NCBI GenBank assembly: GCA_914767715.1
Contig: OU612065.1
Span: forward strand, 23,810,001 to 23,874,000
Length of the DNA: 64,000 bases
From: Membranipora membranacea
Taxonomy: Eukaryota > Bryozoa > Gymnolaemata > Cheilostomatida > Membraniporidae
Reading direction: 5' to 3'
Shown: positions 23,801 to 37,600 of the stretch, in pieces
Layout: each line of letters begins with the position of its first letter
Position numbering within the stretch: the stretch's first letter is position 1
Translations under genes and position numbers: made by a program
Notes under the pieces: model-generated
Told to the model about the DNA's origin: nothing
The model's database searches: none
Seen by the model: the letters and a program-made list of their open reading frames with translations, nothing else

Positions 23801-26800
23801 AAATGAAACAGGATCTATAAAGTATCTATACCCTGATTCATTACTGATGCTGTGATGGCAGCTACTATCCATGATGGCAGCTACTATCCATGATGGCAGC
23901 TACTATCCATGATGGCAGCTACTATCCATGATGGCAGCTACCATCCATTGGTTCAAGACGGAAACACCCAGCCACACCCACACCAAACCCATATCTATTC
24001 TCAATATCACAAAATGTGACATTCAACCAATGCAAAAGTCCTGCTGCCAAATGGACTTCAAACTGAATTTTCAAGACAATTTTTAAGGGGGTACCTGTAA
24101 GTGAAAGAAACAATAGTTTTTAAAGGGTGAAAAAGTAAGCCATCCTCCTAATAAGGAAGAGATAAACATTGGACTACTACCAGTACCGCTATGACTGTTT
24201 GTAATTAGTAATTACTAGGCATAAGTTGCCAAAACCTATTTGGACTTTGAGAACAAGAAACTTTATTATAGAAAGCTTCCCAACATTATCCACTCCCCAA
24301 TTTCGCTGAGTAATACACTATTGTTTCCGATTTAAGACCTTCAATTGTTGATGGTACTTGTACTTCTTGGTTGGCAAGCCACCATGGGCTACCCACAGCT
24401 TATACAACCAATAATAGAAAAAAACGAAACTATTCAATTTTCAAATTATGAATCCTGTTTTTAGATTGAGAGTGAAATTTCTCATGAATATATTTCAGCT
24501 GCACAATAAAAACAATCATTCTGAAGTCATATGGAATGGTGATTTGCATTGTATCGAATTATAACAGACAAAAATCTGATAGATTCTAAAAATAACCAAT
24601 ATTGAATACCCAAGAGGAGCAATTACTAGCTTGAGCTCAGTTTGGGGATGACTCGAGGTCAGTTAACACAAACATTCACTAACGAAGGAGGGAGTTTATA
24701 AAAATAATGAGGTCGAGTAAATTTCAGCTAGCCATTTCAAATTTTAGAGCTTATTCTCACTATTTCTTAGTAAGTAGGAGTTCCCTAGTCGTCATGCCTG
24801 TAGCTTTCATATATATGGCTCAGATGGTAATCTGGCTGTACAAAGATTTGAGCGAAGAGGTGGACAACCTACCTGGTAACAGCCGCCATAGTCACATCGA
24901 AAGGTAGATAGATAGGTGAACATATGACAGAAAATGTTCTGTATGGTTTTGTATTTTTCATGTATAGAACATAGCTTCCATTCACTACATTTATCGCATC
25001 CTCCAGAGCTACAAAGCAACAAAGGTGAAGATTTACAACTTAGACAAATTTACAGAATGTTTGTGGATGCCAAATCCGATAGCGAGCACATCAAGACTAA
25101 GTAAACACCATGTATGAAACTTACAAGTAGTTTTCATGTGAAAAAAAACCAAAAAATACATCATTGGCGTCACAACAGTTTTTTGGAGAGATATGCTCAA
25201 GCTAACCTTTGTGATATCCTTTAACTAAAAATGCCCGAGAAATGAGATGCTAACACCTACCTGTTATGACACTGGGATGCAGGTTTTTGTCCTTTGTATG
25301 ATTGGCCACGCAATGTTCACAGGAGTGCTCCTCATCCTCGTCGAGCTCTTGATAATCGAATTCATCCATATCTCTGCATATGGACTCAGTCCGCCGTGAT
25401 AGAACAGATCTTATTGCCAAGTGTCTCGAACAGTTCACTAATTCTGTAATCAGAAATAACTAGTTTTCATTCATCCTCAAAGCAAAGAAGAACATGTCAA
25501 ACCAAGGAGAAACAGGTCCTTGGTCAAACTGTTTTTAGTTCTCAATACACAACTCAACTGCTATCAATAACCATTCAATGTGTACTTTCCCAGGCATAAA
25601 GCAGCAAGGTTAAATATTTTGCTCAAATTTATGTCTCATTTTGTAAGGTGCTTCTTCTTACTGTTGGCTTTGAGGTATGCTAGTGTATCTTCGAATCCCT
25701 GCTTGCAGATCTCGCTGAGTTTTTCAGGATGAGGTGGGAACATAATTCTCGAAAGTCTGTACAAGTTCCTCATACTGATTTGAATACTGGTGTTTGCACA
25801 GTACATGTAGTGCATATTTGTGCAGTCATCTCTGGGACAGATGTCACTCCGTCCAGCAAAAGGTGATACTGTGATAGTGTACCGATCTAGTCTGGGAAGA
25901 TTGTCACTGAGAGCACCATCAACATATCTCTGCAAACAAAATGATTTATTACATTCACAGACAAGAATAAATTCGGTGTATATCCTGGCCATGAACAAAA
26001 ATGGAAAAAAATCAAAACTCTGTAGGATTTTATCATTTAAAGTGTGCAAAAGTTGGCGTATAAAACTATCTCTGCCCAATTACTCTTGTTCTTATGCTTT
26101 ATTCAATAGTTCGATATCTACCAGAGCAGGGAGATTTTTTGAGTCAATGTCACTCAGAGGGACATTGACTCAAAAAATCTCAAAGGATGGATGGATGGAT
26201 GGACAGACATGAAAGCTAATGCATGCCTCTCTATATACAAGCACAACAGAGCTCACTTTAGATTCTATTTATTTTTATTGACATAGACCCTAGATCTCAA
26301 ATATGCAACAACTGCACATTTGAAAGGTGTTAATAGGTTAAACAAGATAAGACAGAGTTTTGTTGCATAACGTTTAAAACTTTGAACTAAGGACAAAGAA
26401 CAAAAGGGAAAGCTGGTATTATTAGATCAACTGTTCATACAATGAACTACAGTTCATTGGCTCATGTAGGCCTGTGAACTGCTTACAAATTAATCCATCA
26501 ACGATGCCCCAACTTCTGATCTCCTAAAATCTCACAGGAAGCTTATTTGAGCAAAGGATGTTGGATGATTCGAGCATGGAGTTACTCCTGGTATTGAGCA
26601 AGGATTCTCTCAGTGGTTTGAGCTCTCTAACGCTGTGCTAGAGTCAGAAGTCATGTTATTGTGAGATGATTTTACTGGAATTGCACCAACTCTCACACAC
26701 AACCGTTTGATCCCTCAAACAGTCTCTATTATCACTTACCTCGCCGCGGAACTCCGGAGGAACCAAACCTGACCAGAGAGGTATAAATGCACTGCACAGT

Positions 26801-29775
26801 AAAGCCTACAAAGAAAAATGTGAAAATCAGAAGGGTTCATGGGAGTCCATGGTCCATTGATACATTCAACTCAACTTACGCAATGTGGGTAGAGAATTGT
26901 GTGTATAGTCGTAATAGTCTGGTGATCTGGGTTATCTCAAGTATTTCAGATAAGTTTTATCTCAACGAGCAATAGATAAATGAAAACCAAATATTACAAT
27001 TTACTCCTAATCACTCCAGCCAACAATATGCACACACGTGATTAGGCTAACATTGTACCAAGGACCATGAGAATGATTAAATTCGTTGAGTGGTTCCACA
27101 GAAAATCCCAAATATATTGGGGATTGCGCCAGTTACACTTTGGCGTACAGCTGGTTTCAAAATCTGTCACAAGTACAGTATTCCTAGAACCGATGTGTTA
27201 TGTTAAAACTTGGGATTTCAATTACAATTTGGTTGTACCATTGACTATGTCGTGCCTGGCTAGCTATTCACCAATCCGCTGCCTCAAAATTACTCCACAC
27301 TTCCAACTGATGACATGATACACTATTGCATGTATATCTCTGGTCGATGGAGAGTGAACTAATCCATAGCATGAGTACCATCACAAGGAATTCAGTGTGA
27401 TGACCGGAGCTGAACTTTACTAATTAGGTGCGGGTACACGGTACACGCTAGGTACTCATACTAAATTGACTCGATGGAAGTGTGCCACACTTATGGCCAA
27501 CCTCAGTAAGTATATACCCGTGAGTGCTCAAATGCTCCCCAGTGGGATATCAAGCTAAAGGCCTACCTGTATGAGCTCCTCCCGAGATCGGAATTCATTT
27601 ATCATCACATTTTTCCCATCTCTGACTCTGGTCATTGATATGTGGAGTCTCTTGTTGCAAATTTCATGAGCATTTTTTGGTAATATCTCATCCATACCAG
27701 CTCGTAGGTGAGCGGTGATATCGAATGATGGGTGCATCGGCCCTAGTGATCTCTCCCTGGCCTTAGCAGCCAGTTTCAGAGTCCAACTGGTGCAGAAACC
27801 TGCAAAATAAAAACAATATCACATGATTACTGAAAACATTACATTATTTTCATTTCGTACCCCTATTCAGAAGGACCTGTCATGACCCTATAAGGGCGCA
27901 TATATTGGTGCTAATGTGATCTTGGAATGATTGTAAAGATTTGATCTCAAAATATATAGGCTAATATATTCTAAGCTAGTTTGTAAATAAATTACATATT
28001 ATGTAATATGAAGGTATGTTGGTTACACATCTGAATGATAGCTTAGAAGAAATGCTGATTAAAAGCCCATCATTTCGGAGATTATTTGCGCAAAAGGCTG
28101 CAACATCATGTAACTGCTGCAGTGACCTTGTGCTGGGGTGATGTTAGGATAACATAACACGACTCTCGTCTCAGATATCTAACTACTGGCACCATTCTCT
28201 CTGCTGGCACATCAGGAGTTTTCCTAGAGCTAAGGCCTTATAACAGGTTCATGGGCGACGTAGTGATCACAAAATACAGGCATTATGCAATAAATGGCCT
28301 CAATTTAAAGTTAACAGTAGGCCTTCAGGCTATGCTGGTGCAGTTATTAGTTTTTATGAGAATCAAGTTTACCCTTCCCCTGACAAAACAAAGTTTTCAA
28401 TAAAAATGTGGCCAAATCCAATAAGATATATATTGATATATAGTTTATCATGTATTAAAAATGACCTACTTATCAATGAATATCAATAATTGAGTATTTT
28501 TGGGTCTGTAGTATTAGATCTATATTTAAATTTGAAATCTCAATTTGCTAAAAATTCTATCAGTCTAAAAAAATTAATTGTGTTTTCAAACAAAACAATA
28601 AGAGGGGTGCCCTATAAAATGTTGGTTATCAAACAAAAGTTTAGCGCTGCTATCTCGGTCGAAGCAACATAATTAATGACCTAGGCAAGCCCCTCGATTT
28701 TTGGCTTTCAGCCAATTGCGTGGCTGCAAAACGTGGGTTTGTAGAAGGCTTGTCTAAATAATGTCTGATAAATTGGTTTTGTAGTACTATAAAACGCACT
28801 GGAAAGTTATAGAGCATTGAAAGCATGTTGGCCTCGTTCAAGGCTGCGAATCAACAGTGGGAATGTTGTTTATCAATTGACCTTCCAGCAAGTCAAAACG
28901 GAAACTCACAATGTATTATCTGGCTTATTATTATCTATGATTTATATAATTAATTTCGAAAAGTGATAGCTATGATAGCAGTTAACATGGTAAAAACAAA
29001 CAGCACTGGCTTTGTCTATGGGAGTAGGTAATATATTATAATATAATATAAATAATAACATAGTGCTATGCAGCAAAAGCGTTGTCAGCCCAGGCATCCT
29101 GCACATCGTATGTTGGGTACTAGTATGTTGCTATAATGATGTCCAAATTCCTCAATCAAGGGCGGATCAAGCATTTTCTGATGATTATTACCCAGGGGGG
29201 TCTTTCAATTAGAAACAGCCAAAATCGCAATATTATCGCTCACTCACTGAGTGAGCGATACCTGCTAGGGGTCTCGCTTTCAGATCGCTCAGTCACTTGA
29301 TGGGACTATATACATTCTGAGTGAGCGTTTTGGGAGCGATTTTCTCTAATTGAAACACCAAGTGAGTGATAATTTTGAGCGATGTGATAGTGATGTGATA
29401 GTGATAACTTGCTTTAGTAAAGGATCACTCTTTCTAATTGAAAGACCCCCCAGGAAGTCTAGGTTGTAGCTGCCAAAATACTCTCTCGCTTTATTATTAT
29501 ATTATTTTTTCCAAACCAGGCTATTGCCAGACGATTTTAACTCCTACAGGAAACCCAGAAGTTACTATCCTTTATTACTCACCCAAAGGAGCGTTTGTAA
29601 GAAGAAGGGCAGCAGTAATAGAACCAGCACTGGCTCCGCTGATCTTATGTCTGATCATGTGCTCGGGAGCATACTCTTTGAGACAGCTCGCCACTCCTAC
29701 ATGATAGATACCCATAAAACCGCAACCAGCAAATGAGAAGTTCAGCCGGTCTTCATCGCGTATGTCTATCTCCAT
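20858..29775 (-). CDS. PNPLA2: patatin-like triglyceride lipase (ATGL/brummer type)
   Basis: Ten exons from 29775 down: 29775-29583, 27799-27567, 26805-26740, 25929-25662, 25443-25261, 25008-24873, 23719-23597, 22700-22492, 22096-21978, 21175-20858. Product 615 residues (human PNPLA2 504). The patatin domain shows the oxyanion-hole GCGFMG at 17-22, nucleophile Ser49 in GASAG and catalytic Asp168 in [11 protein letters not shown], giving the Ser-Asp dyad. MCKQG-like and FPPHPEKL sequences follow in exon 4, and [12 protein letters not shown] in exon 7 matches the conserved WLPD-V-W block. Family members cleave triacylglycerol on lipid droplets. The C-terminal third is diverged. Exon 9 is the least certain: the chosen phase gives an Arg/Ser-rich segment, although another frame is also open there. 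Reading through the exon 4 donor would stop 26 bases later, so intron retention would truncate the protein after the catalytic domain. It could be the ancestor of several PNPLA2/3/5 genes rather than PNPLA2 alone. Confidence 0.9.
23854..23948. repeat. five tandem copies of a 19-bp unit
   Basis: The unit GATGGCAGCTACTATCCAT occurs five times without spacers; the last copy has one T-to-C change. It lies in intron 6 of the PNPLA2-like gene. Absence of spacers excludes a CRISPR array; it is an ordinary minisatellite. Confidence 0.97.
26131..26181. repeat. hairpin with 21-bp perfect arms
   Basis: The 21-base left arm begins GAGATTTTTTGAGTCAATGT and pairs exactly with 26161-26181 around a 9-base loop. 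It lies in intron 3 of the PNPLA2-like gene and is followed directly by a GGAT tetranucleotide run (26185-26203). Confidence 0.95.
26440..26459. repeat. near-perfect 20-bp palindrome
   Basis: CAATGAACT and AGTTCATTG arms with a 2-base loop. The CCAATGAA/TTCATTGG core also forms the innermost stem of the hairpin at 14914-15014. Confidence 0.75.
29197..29449. mobile_element. MITE family 1, intact 253-bp copy
   Basis: Terminal inverted repeats GGGGTCTTTCAATTAGAAA (left) and TTTCTAATTGAAAGACCCC (right) are 19-bp exact complements. They are flanked by the 5-bp direct repeat CCAGG at 29192-29196 and 29450-29454; C and G runs at the ends leave one base of ambiguity. No coding capacity. Internally it carries TGAGCGAT-type subrepeats and a short tandem GATGTGATAGT. 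It sits in intron 1 of the PNPLA2-like gene, and a diverged copy sits in KIN intron 1. Confidence 0.9.
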
Positions 29776-31333
29776 GTCTGCGTAATATTGTCAAGCAAAC
29801 TGTAAATGACATGAATCGGATCGAATTAGGCAAAAATAAGCTCATACTTCAGTTTCTTTCTTTCTCTGTTTTTTTTTTTTGGTAATCTCTGGTCAAATAA
29901 CCTGCACACAATATTGAATACGACATTTGTTCGAGCGGGGAGAAAGGGTACAGCATCAATATGGTCAGTTTCAAAACTAATTTTTGCGAAAGCATCGTCA
30001 AATTTTGTTCAAGCTTAGCCCTACATTACAAGATCAAATAACTTTGTAGCGACAATCTATCATGGATGAAATCCAAGTACAGAAATGCCTCTTCTACCTC
30101 TATTAATGTTTATCCAACATGCTTGACAATATTTTGTGCACAGTGCGGCGCAGAACCCAATTTACTATTGGGCCCTGGCCGCCATGGCTCTCCTATTGAG
30201 CCTGTACTTTATCTTCAAGTTCTGTTGCTATCAACCATCATATTGAACTTGGGAAGACCAAGTAACTACTTGGGAAGGACTACATACATATTGTGTTTGC
30301 AAGCTCAAGCTTCCCACAATTAGCCAAACCCGACAATACAACTAGGTAGCATCCCTCAAGAAGATGCAGTAGTACAATTCCCACCCAGTAGTAATCAACA
30401 AATGCATGATCTTACTCCTACTTGCTTATACATACATGATATCGATAGTAGCCTGTAGGTAGGGTAGGAAAATGTTTTTTAATGCATATAATATATTTAT
30501 TTTGTTTTAAGTACCAACCTAGTACACTAACAACAGTAGTATGTCCTTAGATAAATGAAGTCTGTTATTGTTCCAAGCGAATTGTGAACCAGAAAGAGAA
30601 TGACAGATGTATCCTGTTAGCTACCATATATATCCACTCATAAGCATATCACAGGGTATGCCTCAGTTGCCTTATGTCCTGGTTTCACTTTCACGTCGAA
30701 TCCTACTACTACATACTACAACCAACAAGTTTGGTTTGTTATGGTCCGATCATGAGTAGTAGCCCCATTAATCGTCCTGAAAAATGTCGGTAATAGAATT
30801 ATTCATTATGTACATTTTCCCGTTCAAATATAATGATTCTGTCAGACTTTTAGGCAAGGACAGCTGAAGGTGAGATTAATAGCCTATATCTTATCATTAT
30901 TGTCATTGTAAGGGGTTTAGACGATGCCCATCAAAATGAATCGGAGTTTTAGGCTACGTCTAAACAGCTAAAGATTTGTTTCAGAAAAACATGTGGCTGG
31001 CTACCTTTCATAAGTGCTATAATTTTACTCACAAAGTCATTCAAATGGCTCTTTAGTAGTTTGTGATGATCCCTAGAAGTAGCTGGTTCTCATCAATTAT
31101 TTTTTTAATCGGTTTCTTCTAATGTTCTCCATAATTGAGAACTTTAAAATGAGTCCAAACTCACTGGCATGGGACGGGTGGGACAACACTCACTGTCACT
31201 GTTGTGAGGGACGAAAAACGCACACTCCCGTAACTTTAATATTAATTAAAGGAGTGTAAGGTCCCGTCCTGTACACTTCTTGTGTTTGTTATATAAATTT
31301 CTAATTCAAATATTAATACTATATTTATCGCTT

Positions 31334-31838
31334 TGATTCACTGACCACATAGCTGACAAAATCTGCAGCGCCAGAAAGCAGATTGGGATGATCAGACGAG
31401 CTCTCTACTGGGCACCGGAGAGAGCCAGAATGATTGCATACAAGTCTCTCTGCCTTCCTCATCTGGAATATGCTTCCTGTGCCTGGGATCCTTCCACAAA
31501 GAGGGAGATCGAGACACTCGAGATTGTGCAAAACCAAGGTGTGAGAATGATTTGTGGATTGAAGGGGAGGAGGGGTGTTACGGAAGCAAAGGAGAAATTG
31601 CAGCTGGAACAGCTAGTTATTCGGCGGAAGAACTCCAGGGTAAAGCTCCTAAATAAGGTACTGCAAGAGAGGAGGCCCACCCTGCACTCTGCACATCCTA
31701 CGATGAAATAATAAACCAGCCCCATACTACAGTCTCGACAAGGTCACAAACACGGAACGAGCCACGCTCTATCGCTGCCACAGGGAACTGTTTTCATAAC
31801 AGTGTTCTGCCCTGGACAATACGGGATATGAAAATCTA
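31334..31838 (+). mobile_element. 5'-truncated, broken non-LTR retrotransposon (reverse transcriptase end)
   Basis: The frame encodes the C-terminal tail typical of jockey/CR1-like reverse transcriptases: RARMIAYKSLCLPHLEYASC followed by AWDP, then a second frame continuing with a VLPWTIRDM-like block. The frame changes near 31690-31700 and ends in stops, and no endonuclease or catalytic reverse transcriptase core precedes it. It is a dead 5'-truncated copy. Confidence 0.85.
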
Positions 31839-33456
31839 AGGAAAACTAATCTAAGGATACTACTGATGCCCTACTGGATGGGTACATGTACCCACTCTGA
31901 ACCCAAATGCCCTACCCATGGGATGGTATTCTGGAACAATGTCCAAACATTATGTAGTTATGTCCAAAAACTGAGGCACGCCCCTTACGCCCCCCTCCCC
32001 CTAGGCGGTCTAGCGTGATGTCGTCTTTGATGTAAGTTGATGTAAGTGATGTATTGGTTTGACACAAGGTAAATTTTGGTTCTATTTCGTGTAATGGTGT
32101 ATACATGTGTAATGGTGTAATTATATAATGTGTAATGGTTAGTACTCTCAACTTTATGGACCTCTGAAATCCACCTAAGCAATCACTAACTTGATTATGT
32201 GTGCCTTACAATGGTGAGGCTTAAAAAATGTAATTGAGTGTCGCACAAGTGGTTGCCCGTACTATGAAAGTAATACACAACCTTCTAAAATTGAATGTGA
32301 AATATAATTATGGGTAATAAGGATTAATATGACTGCAGTTATGAAATATTGGATTAAATCAAAAGGTAGCGCGACTAGTAAAAAAATAACCGGTATAGTC
32401 TGGCTAAATGCTCGCCAGGACAAATCAATGTATGAAGTGACAACTTCACCTTCAATAAGACAAGATTCACTTGATCCTCTGCAGGAAATTAAAAATGGCA
32501 GACTCGCCAATAACAATGGAGCTTCAACAGAATTATAACCGATGATCAGTCGATATAACCAAGCACTTACCTTTGTCTTGAACTGGAGCTTTATAATAAT
32601 TATTTTATCAAACAAATTTCAACCTTGAATATTGCCACGCAATATTAATAAGAGTTTTCACAATATTGTGATAAACTTACCTCGTCAATTTTTCTGACGG
32701 AAAGCTGCTCGCTCCCTTCGGCCGGAATTCAATATGTGTGTTTCTGAGTAATCCAATAATCTCACCAAGTTCTTGATGTGGAATATACATTTATTTAATT
32801 ATAATTATTCCATTAAAATCAACCTAAGAAAATTGCACATAACACAACCTTCGTCAAGGCTGTTCCAAAACAATGAGCTCATGTTAAGTGTCTCTGCAGC
32901 TCTTTATATAGTCACAGAAATGAAGAGAGGGAGTTCATCGGTCACAGCAGGTATCGTTCCTATTCAATATCTAGTTCGATCTTAGGAGTCGCTTTAATGT
33001 TGACATTATTGCAACATTTTCTTTGTGCCCGCTTACAAAGGTCTTGCCATCTTTCTAGAGAGTTCTCGAACATAATAAAATCCATCCATCCATTCCTATT
33101 CAGGTGAAACTATTGTTACTCCTAAGAGATCTTTCAACATCCTAACTGTTTTGTCCTCCAGATGTGCGGTATTGATTGATCTTTCCATTATTTCTTTTCA
33201 GCTTCGCTTGATAATTGGGATGAATAACCATTAAAATGAAATGAAAATCTAAATCAAACATTTGAATATGTAAAATCTAAAACTCTAAAATATGAAAATC
33301 TATAATAATCTCAAGTAAATTAGAAAAGTAAGGCGTTAACAGCTAAAAGTGGTAAAACATCATAAATATAAAATTTCACATTAATGTAATAGTTATCAGG
33401 TACTTACACTGTGACTTTTCAATCTACAGACGACACACACATGGATGGGCCCCTGG

Positions 33457-33552
33457 GACTTACATACATGCCTTTACTTTCCCAATGTCCAGCCAGTATG
33501 TTTTTTTCGGGGTGGTTATCCTGGACATTGGCAAAATAAAGGCATGTAAGTC
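33457..33552. repeat. imperfect inverted repeat with ~33-bp arms
   Basis: Left arm GACTTACATACATGCCTTTA then CCCAATGTCCAG; right arm CTGGACATTGG then TAAAGGCATGTAAGTC. The arms pair with small gaps around a loop of about 28 bases. It is probably a degraded MITE. Confidence 0.8.
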
Positions 33553-34670
33553 ACAGAGGGCAGAGGCCTATGCTATGGACACTCACCCCTCTCATAGCCT
33601 GCCTTGGCACACACTCACCCCAGGCAGCCTGCCCAGAGGCTAACAAACCCCACTGACTGTAAAAAATCCATGCCACGACCCTGTAATATCAGAAAAGACT
33701 AATACTAATGGGCCTATCTACTACTCCACACCTGTCCTTTGCCTCTACTGTACTCTGGCTCCCTCCCCTCATCTACAACAGCAGTAGGTCTGTGTCGCAG
33801 TCCTTTCTATCTCAAGACAATATTCCCACTCAACTGTATGATAGGTATATGTGTAAACAGACGTTATTCCATATCTGGTTTTATGTAAGTCACGTGTTCA
33901 AACAAAGCATGTTCAATGGGATTTGGTCTCCGGTCTGTGCTTCCTGCCATGTCACATTGATGGATATGTTTTCTCACTTTTTATTAAACTTATGTAAAAG
34001 TTTCAGACTCACTCAGAGATGATGGATTGATATTTCATGTAACGCCCTGGCCATAGATATACATGCCTAGTATGTATTTTGTCTAAGTTAAGTATCAACC
34101 ACTCGAAACAGGGTGAACCCATAATTTAAACAACATGGCTACAAGACCCTGGTACCCATCGTGGGGCCATATATGCCTAATTTAAACTTACCATCTCTAA
34201 TCGACTCTACTCAAACCCGTGGAAGTCTGTCTAGATGCGACTTCTGGAACAGATCTGCTGAGGTAGTATTCCCTCGATAACAATTCTTGAGTTTTAATTC
34301 GGTGTGAATGAGGTTAGCAGTCTCTAGATTATCAGTGATTGGAGTCTCTTTGGATCTCAGCCATTGCATAGACCACATTTTTTCATAATGAACTCAAAAG
34401 ATAGTGGCTTCACTAGTTTATTAGGTGACAGTGGCTATCCAAACAGTGAGAATTTCCTTTCGTTACTGGATCTAGATTCTATAAAAAAAGGAAAAGCTGT
34501 TGTTTGATAGGAATGAAGGATAAACTAGTCACCCGCCGTCCTGTAAAATTGTCACTGTCACATGACTTTCATTGATGACAGTGATAGTATTGCTCGTCGG
34601 CATACAAAACAGCTGTACATTAATTATGATAAAATTATATTATTGGGTTTATTATCTGTAAGGATAGGGT

Positions 34671-37600
34671 ATGGCTGAAAATGGAGGAACTCCTAATGAA
34701 TCGGATCAAAAGAAGAAGCTGGAGGGCTATGAATTCTGGCAGAAGACCCTTCTCAGTTCAAAGTAAGATTGATATTGAATACTTGTAATAAAATAATCGA
34801 CCACAAACAAGATTGATTCTTTAAACAAGAATGACCATGAATTTTGAACCACCTACCCAGCAAGTGGATAGTATGTACTTTAAAACCGAACCATACACTC
34901 ACCAGACTTATAAGTGAATTGCTGTGTTTTGCATTTACAAATCACCACTTACTTGTAAGTAAACACACACATTTAAACCACTTATAATACATATCGAAGA
35001 CACCTCTGTGATCAATCAACATACTGACAAGTAATTATGTATGGCCAATTCGAAGGAAAACATCATTCAGTTATAAGCTGCGTCTACAGATATCATTTTA
35101 TAACTCTGATTGATTGATTGGTTTATTTGTCACTCACATATAAGTTTGTTGCGAAATTCGTTGTTTGATACACTGCTCTCCACATAAAGCAAAGAAAAAA
35201 AAATACGTGAAAAAAAGCCGACATCTCATCGTGGATTGAGTTTAAATAATATTATTGAGGGATAAAATCATGTTGCGTAAAAAACTGTCTTTCCCCCAAG
35301 AAGACCGATATTTTAATGTCCTGTAACTTCCTGATGGAAGCTTTGGTAAAAATTCATTTATATTCATTTATAATTCTGGTGACTGTATTATGAGGTTTTA
35401 CAGTAATTAAAATTGGGCACATACTGGTTTTTACATTTTGGCCACTTATTTTGTCTTACTATAACAGTAGACACAATTATTACAGACATGTAGTTGCACC
35501 TATGGTTGATCAGAGCGAGCTAGCCTGGAGACTTTTATCTCGAAGACATAACGCTCACCTCTGCTACACACCGATGTTACATTCATCTGTATTTATCAGA
35601 GACCCCTCATATAGGAAGGAAAGTTTAGCAACTTGTGAGGAGGATCGCCCCCTTATTGTACAGGTGATTATATTGTGTCCTCAGATTTAATTAATTATTA
35701 TAATCAGCATCAAATGTGCTTTGAAATATGCCTCTGCGTAATAATGGAATTTAGTGCTAGCTTACGAACTCCCAAAGCTAATGAAAAATTGGTGCTATGC
35801 AAAATCAATTCACCAAAAAAATAGCTTATATTTACTTCTCTAGGGTGACTGTTAAAATTTACAAACTTCTAATAAAGTATGTCATTTAGGAGTTGTTAAA
35901 AATTGAAAATAAAAAGAGGATAACTGCCACTTGCTCTGTAGTCTTGGCTATAATACCTAAAAGAGGGAGTTTGGGCGATGGTAATTGTGTATCAAACATA
36001 CTGCATGCTGCTAAACCATGACCTGGTCTACATTTTCATCCACACATCTGTAAATACATTACAGTTTTGTGGCAATAAAGCTGAAACACTAGTTAAAGCA
36101 GGTCTCCTTGCACAGCATATGTGTGATGCCATAGATCTCAATCTTGGATGTCCGCAAATGATCGCTAAGCGGGGACGCTATGGTGCCTTCCTACAAGATG
36201 AGTGGAGCCTCCTCAAAGAAATCAGTAAGACATGCTTTTGCCTCTCTTCCTTCATTAGTTGTTTTCATTGATATTAATCCATGGATTGATGGTAAAATAC
36301 CCTGTATGGCTATTTGTGGAGAAGTTTCATCAGTATGTAGGTTTAGTGTCAGTAGGCCCTAATGGGATCGAGATTAAGCTGCACATATCATACGTACACC
36401 CTCACTATACAGCATCCCACACCCATTCAAATCCCAACAACAATGCGCACTATTTTTGAAAATTATTTATCACGTTTACACTGATTTCACTTATTTATTT
36501 TCAAATTAATTACAGTCAGTGAGTGTCACAAGGCTTGGAGTGTTCCAATAACAGCAAAAATAAGAGTTTTCCCCTCTATTGAGAAGACAGTAGAGTATGC
36601 TGTCATGTTGGAGGAAGCCGGAGCTCAGATCCTTACTGTGCACGGGAGAACAAGGGAGCAAAAAGGACCTCAGACTGGCATAGCCTCCTGGAAACACATC
36701 AAAGCCGTCAAGTAAGAAATAAGAGCGATTGTAGATCGGTGACATGATATAGATGCAGGTGTAGAGAGATCTATCTGACCATTAGATTGTCCCCAGGTAT
36801 TACCATTTGGTGTGACCTCCTAACACGGTGGTTACCTTGTTGCTCATGAATTAATTCAGATTAATTTGAGAGTCATCTGTTGGACATTAGGTTTGTTCCA
36901 TATTCTCGGAATAATATGATGGCTGCAATCCCTTGAATTCTTTTGTTGATTCATTTGACAATCCTTATAATATCTTTGCTAGAGAAGCGGTGAGTGTACC
37001 TGTGTTTGCTAATGGTAACATACAGTATCTGGAGGATGTGGGGCGTTGTATGGAGGATACTGGTGTGGATGGCGTCATGATTGCAGGTAGGATATTAAAG
37101 ACCTTTCAGCTCTGCTGCAAATATGTATGAATTGGGACTACAGAATATCTCTAAATCAAAGAATTATTTCCATGAATTTGGATATGCTCCGCTTATCTTT
37201 GTGTTTTCCCCCAAGGTTTAAAGCACTTTAAGTGCTCTATTTTGGAGTTGTCAATATATGTCAAAAGGTCACATTACTCCTCGGATAATAAATCAATTGA
37301 AATAAAACTTTCTTTAAGTGTTTGGGGGGGATCTTGATAATGATGTGTTCTTAGTGTTGTTAACCCTGGACACAAAACGGTAAGGAAAACTGTTTAATCA
37401 TCATGCACAAGCCCTGATGAGTGAATAATTCATGCATCAAAAAATTGTGTGCCACATTCAATGCTGTGTTGCTGTGCAACACACGCTGGAGCAGGATGAA
37501 CCCAAATCTTTTATGATCTGAACCCAACCTAAACTTGAGAAGTACTATCTCAAACCATACCTAGCTGAGACAATAGTTGTTTTGTTATTTATTTGGCTCA

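Larger units (their letters stand above)
29776..34670. other. gene-poor spacer upstream of DUS1L
   Basis: Upstream region of the lipase gene (minus) and of DUS1L (plus). Apart from the retrotransposon fragment at 31334-31838 and the inverted repeat at 33457-33552, I see no supportable gene. Short frames such as 30066-30323, 32262-32615 and 33708-34022 have no recognisable similarity or splice context. Confidence 0.55.

Noticed and set aside
23854-23948. CRISPR-like regular repeat
   Set aside because: Five 19-bp units in direct tandem with no spacers, in a eukaryotic intron: a minisatellite.
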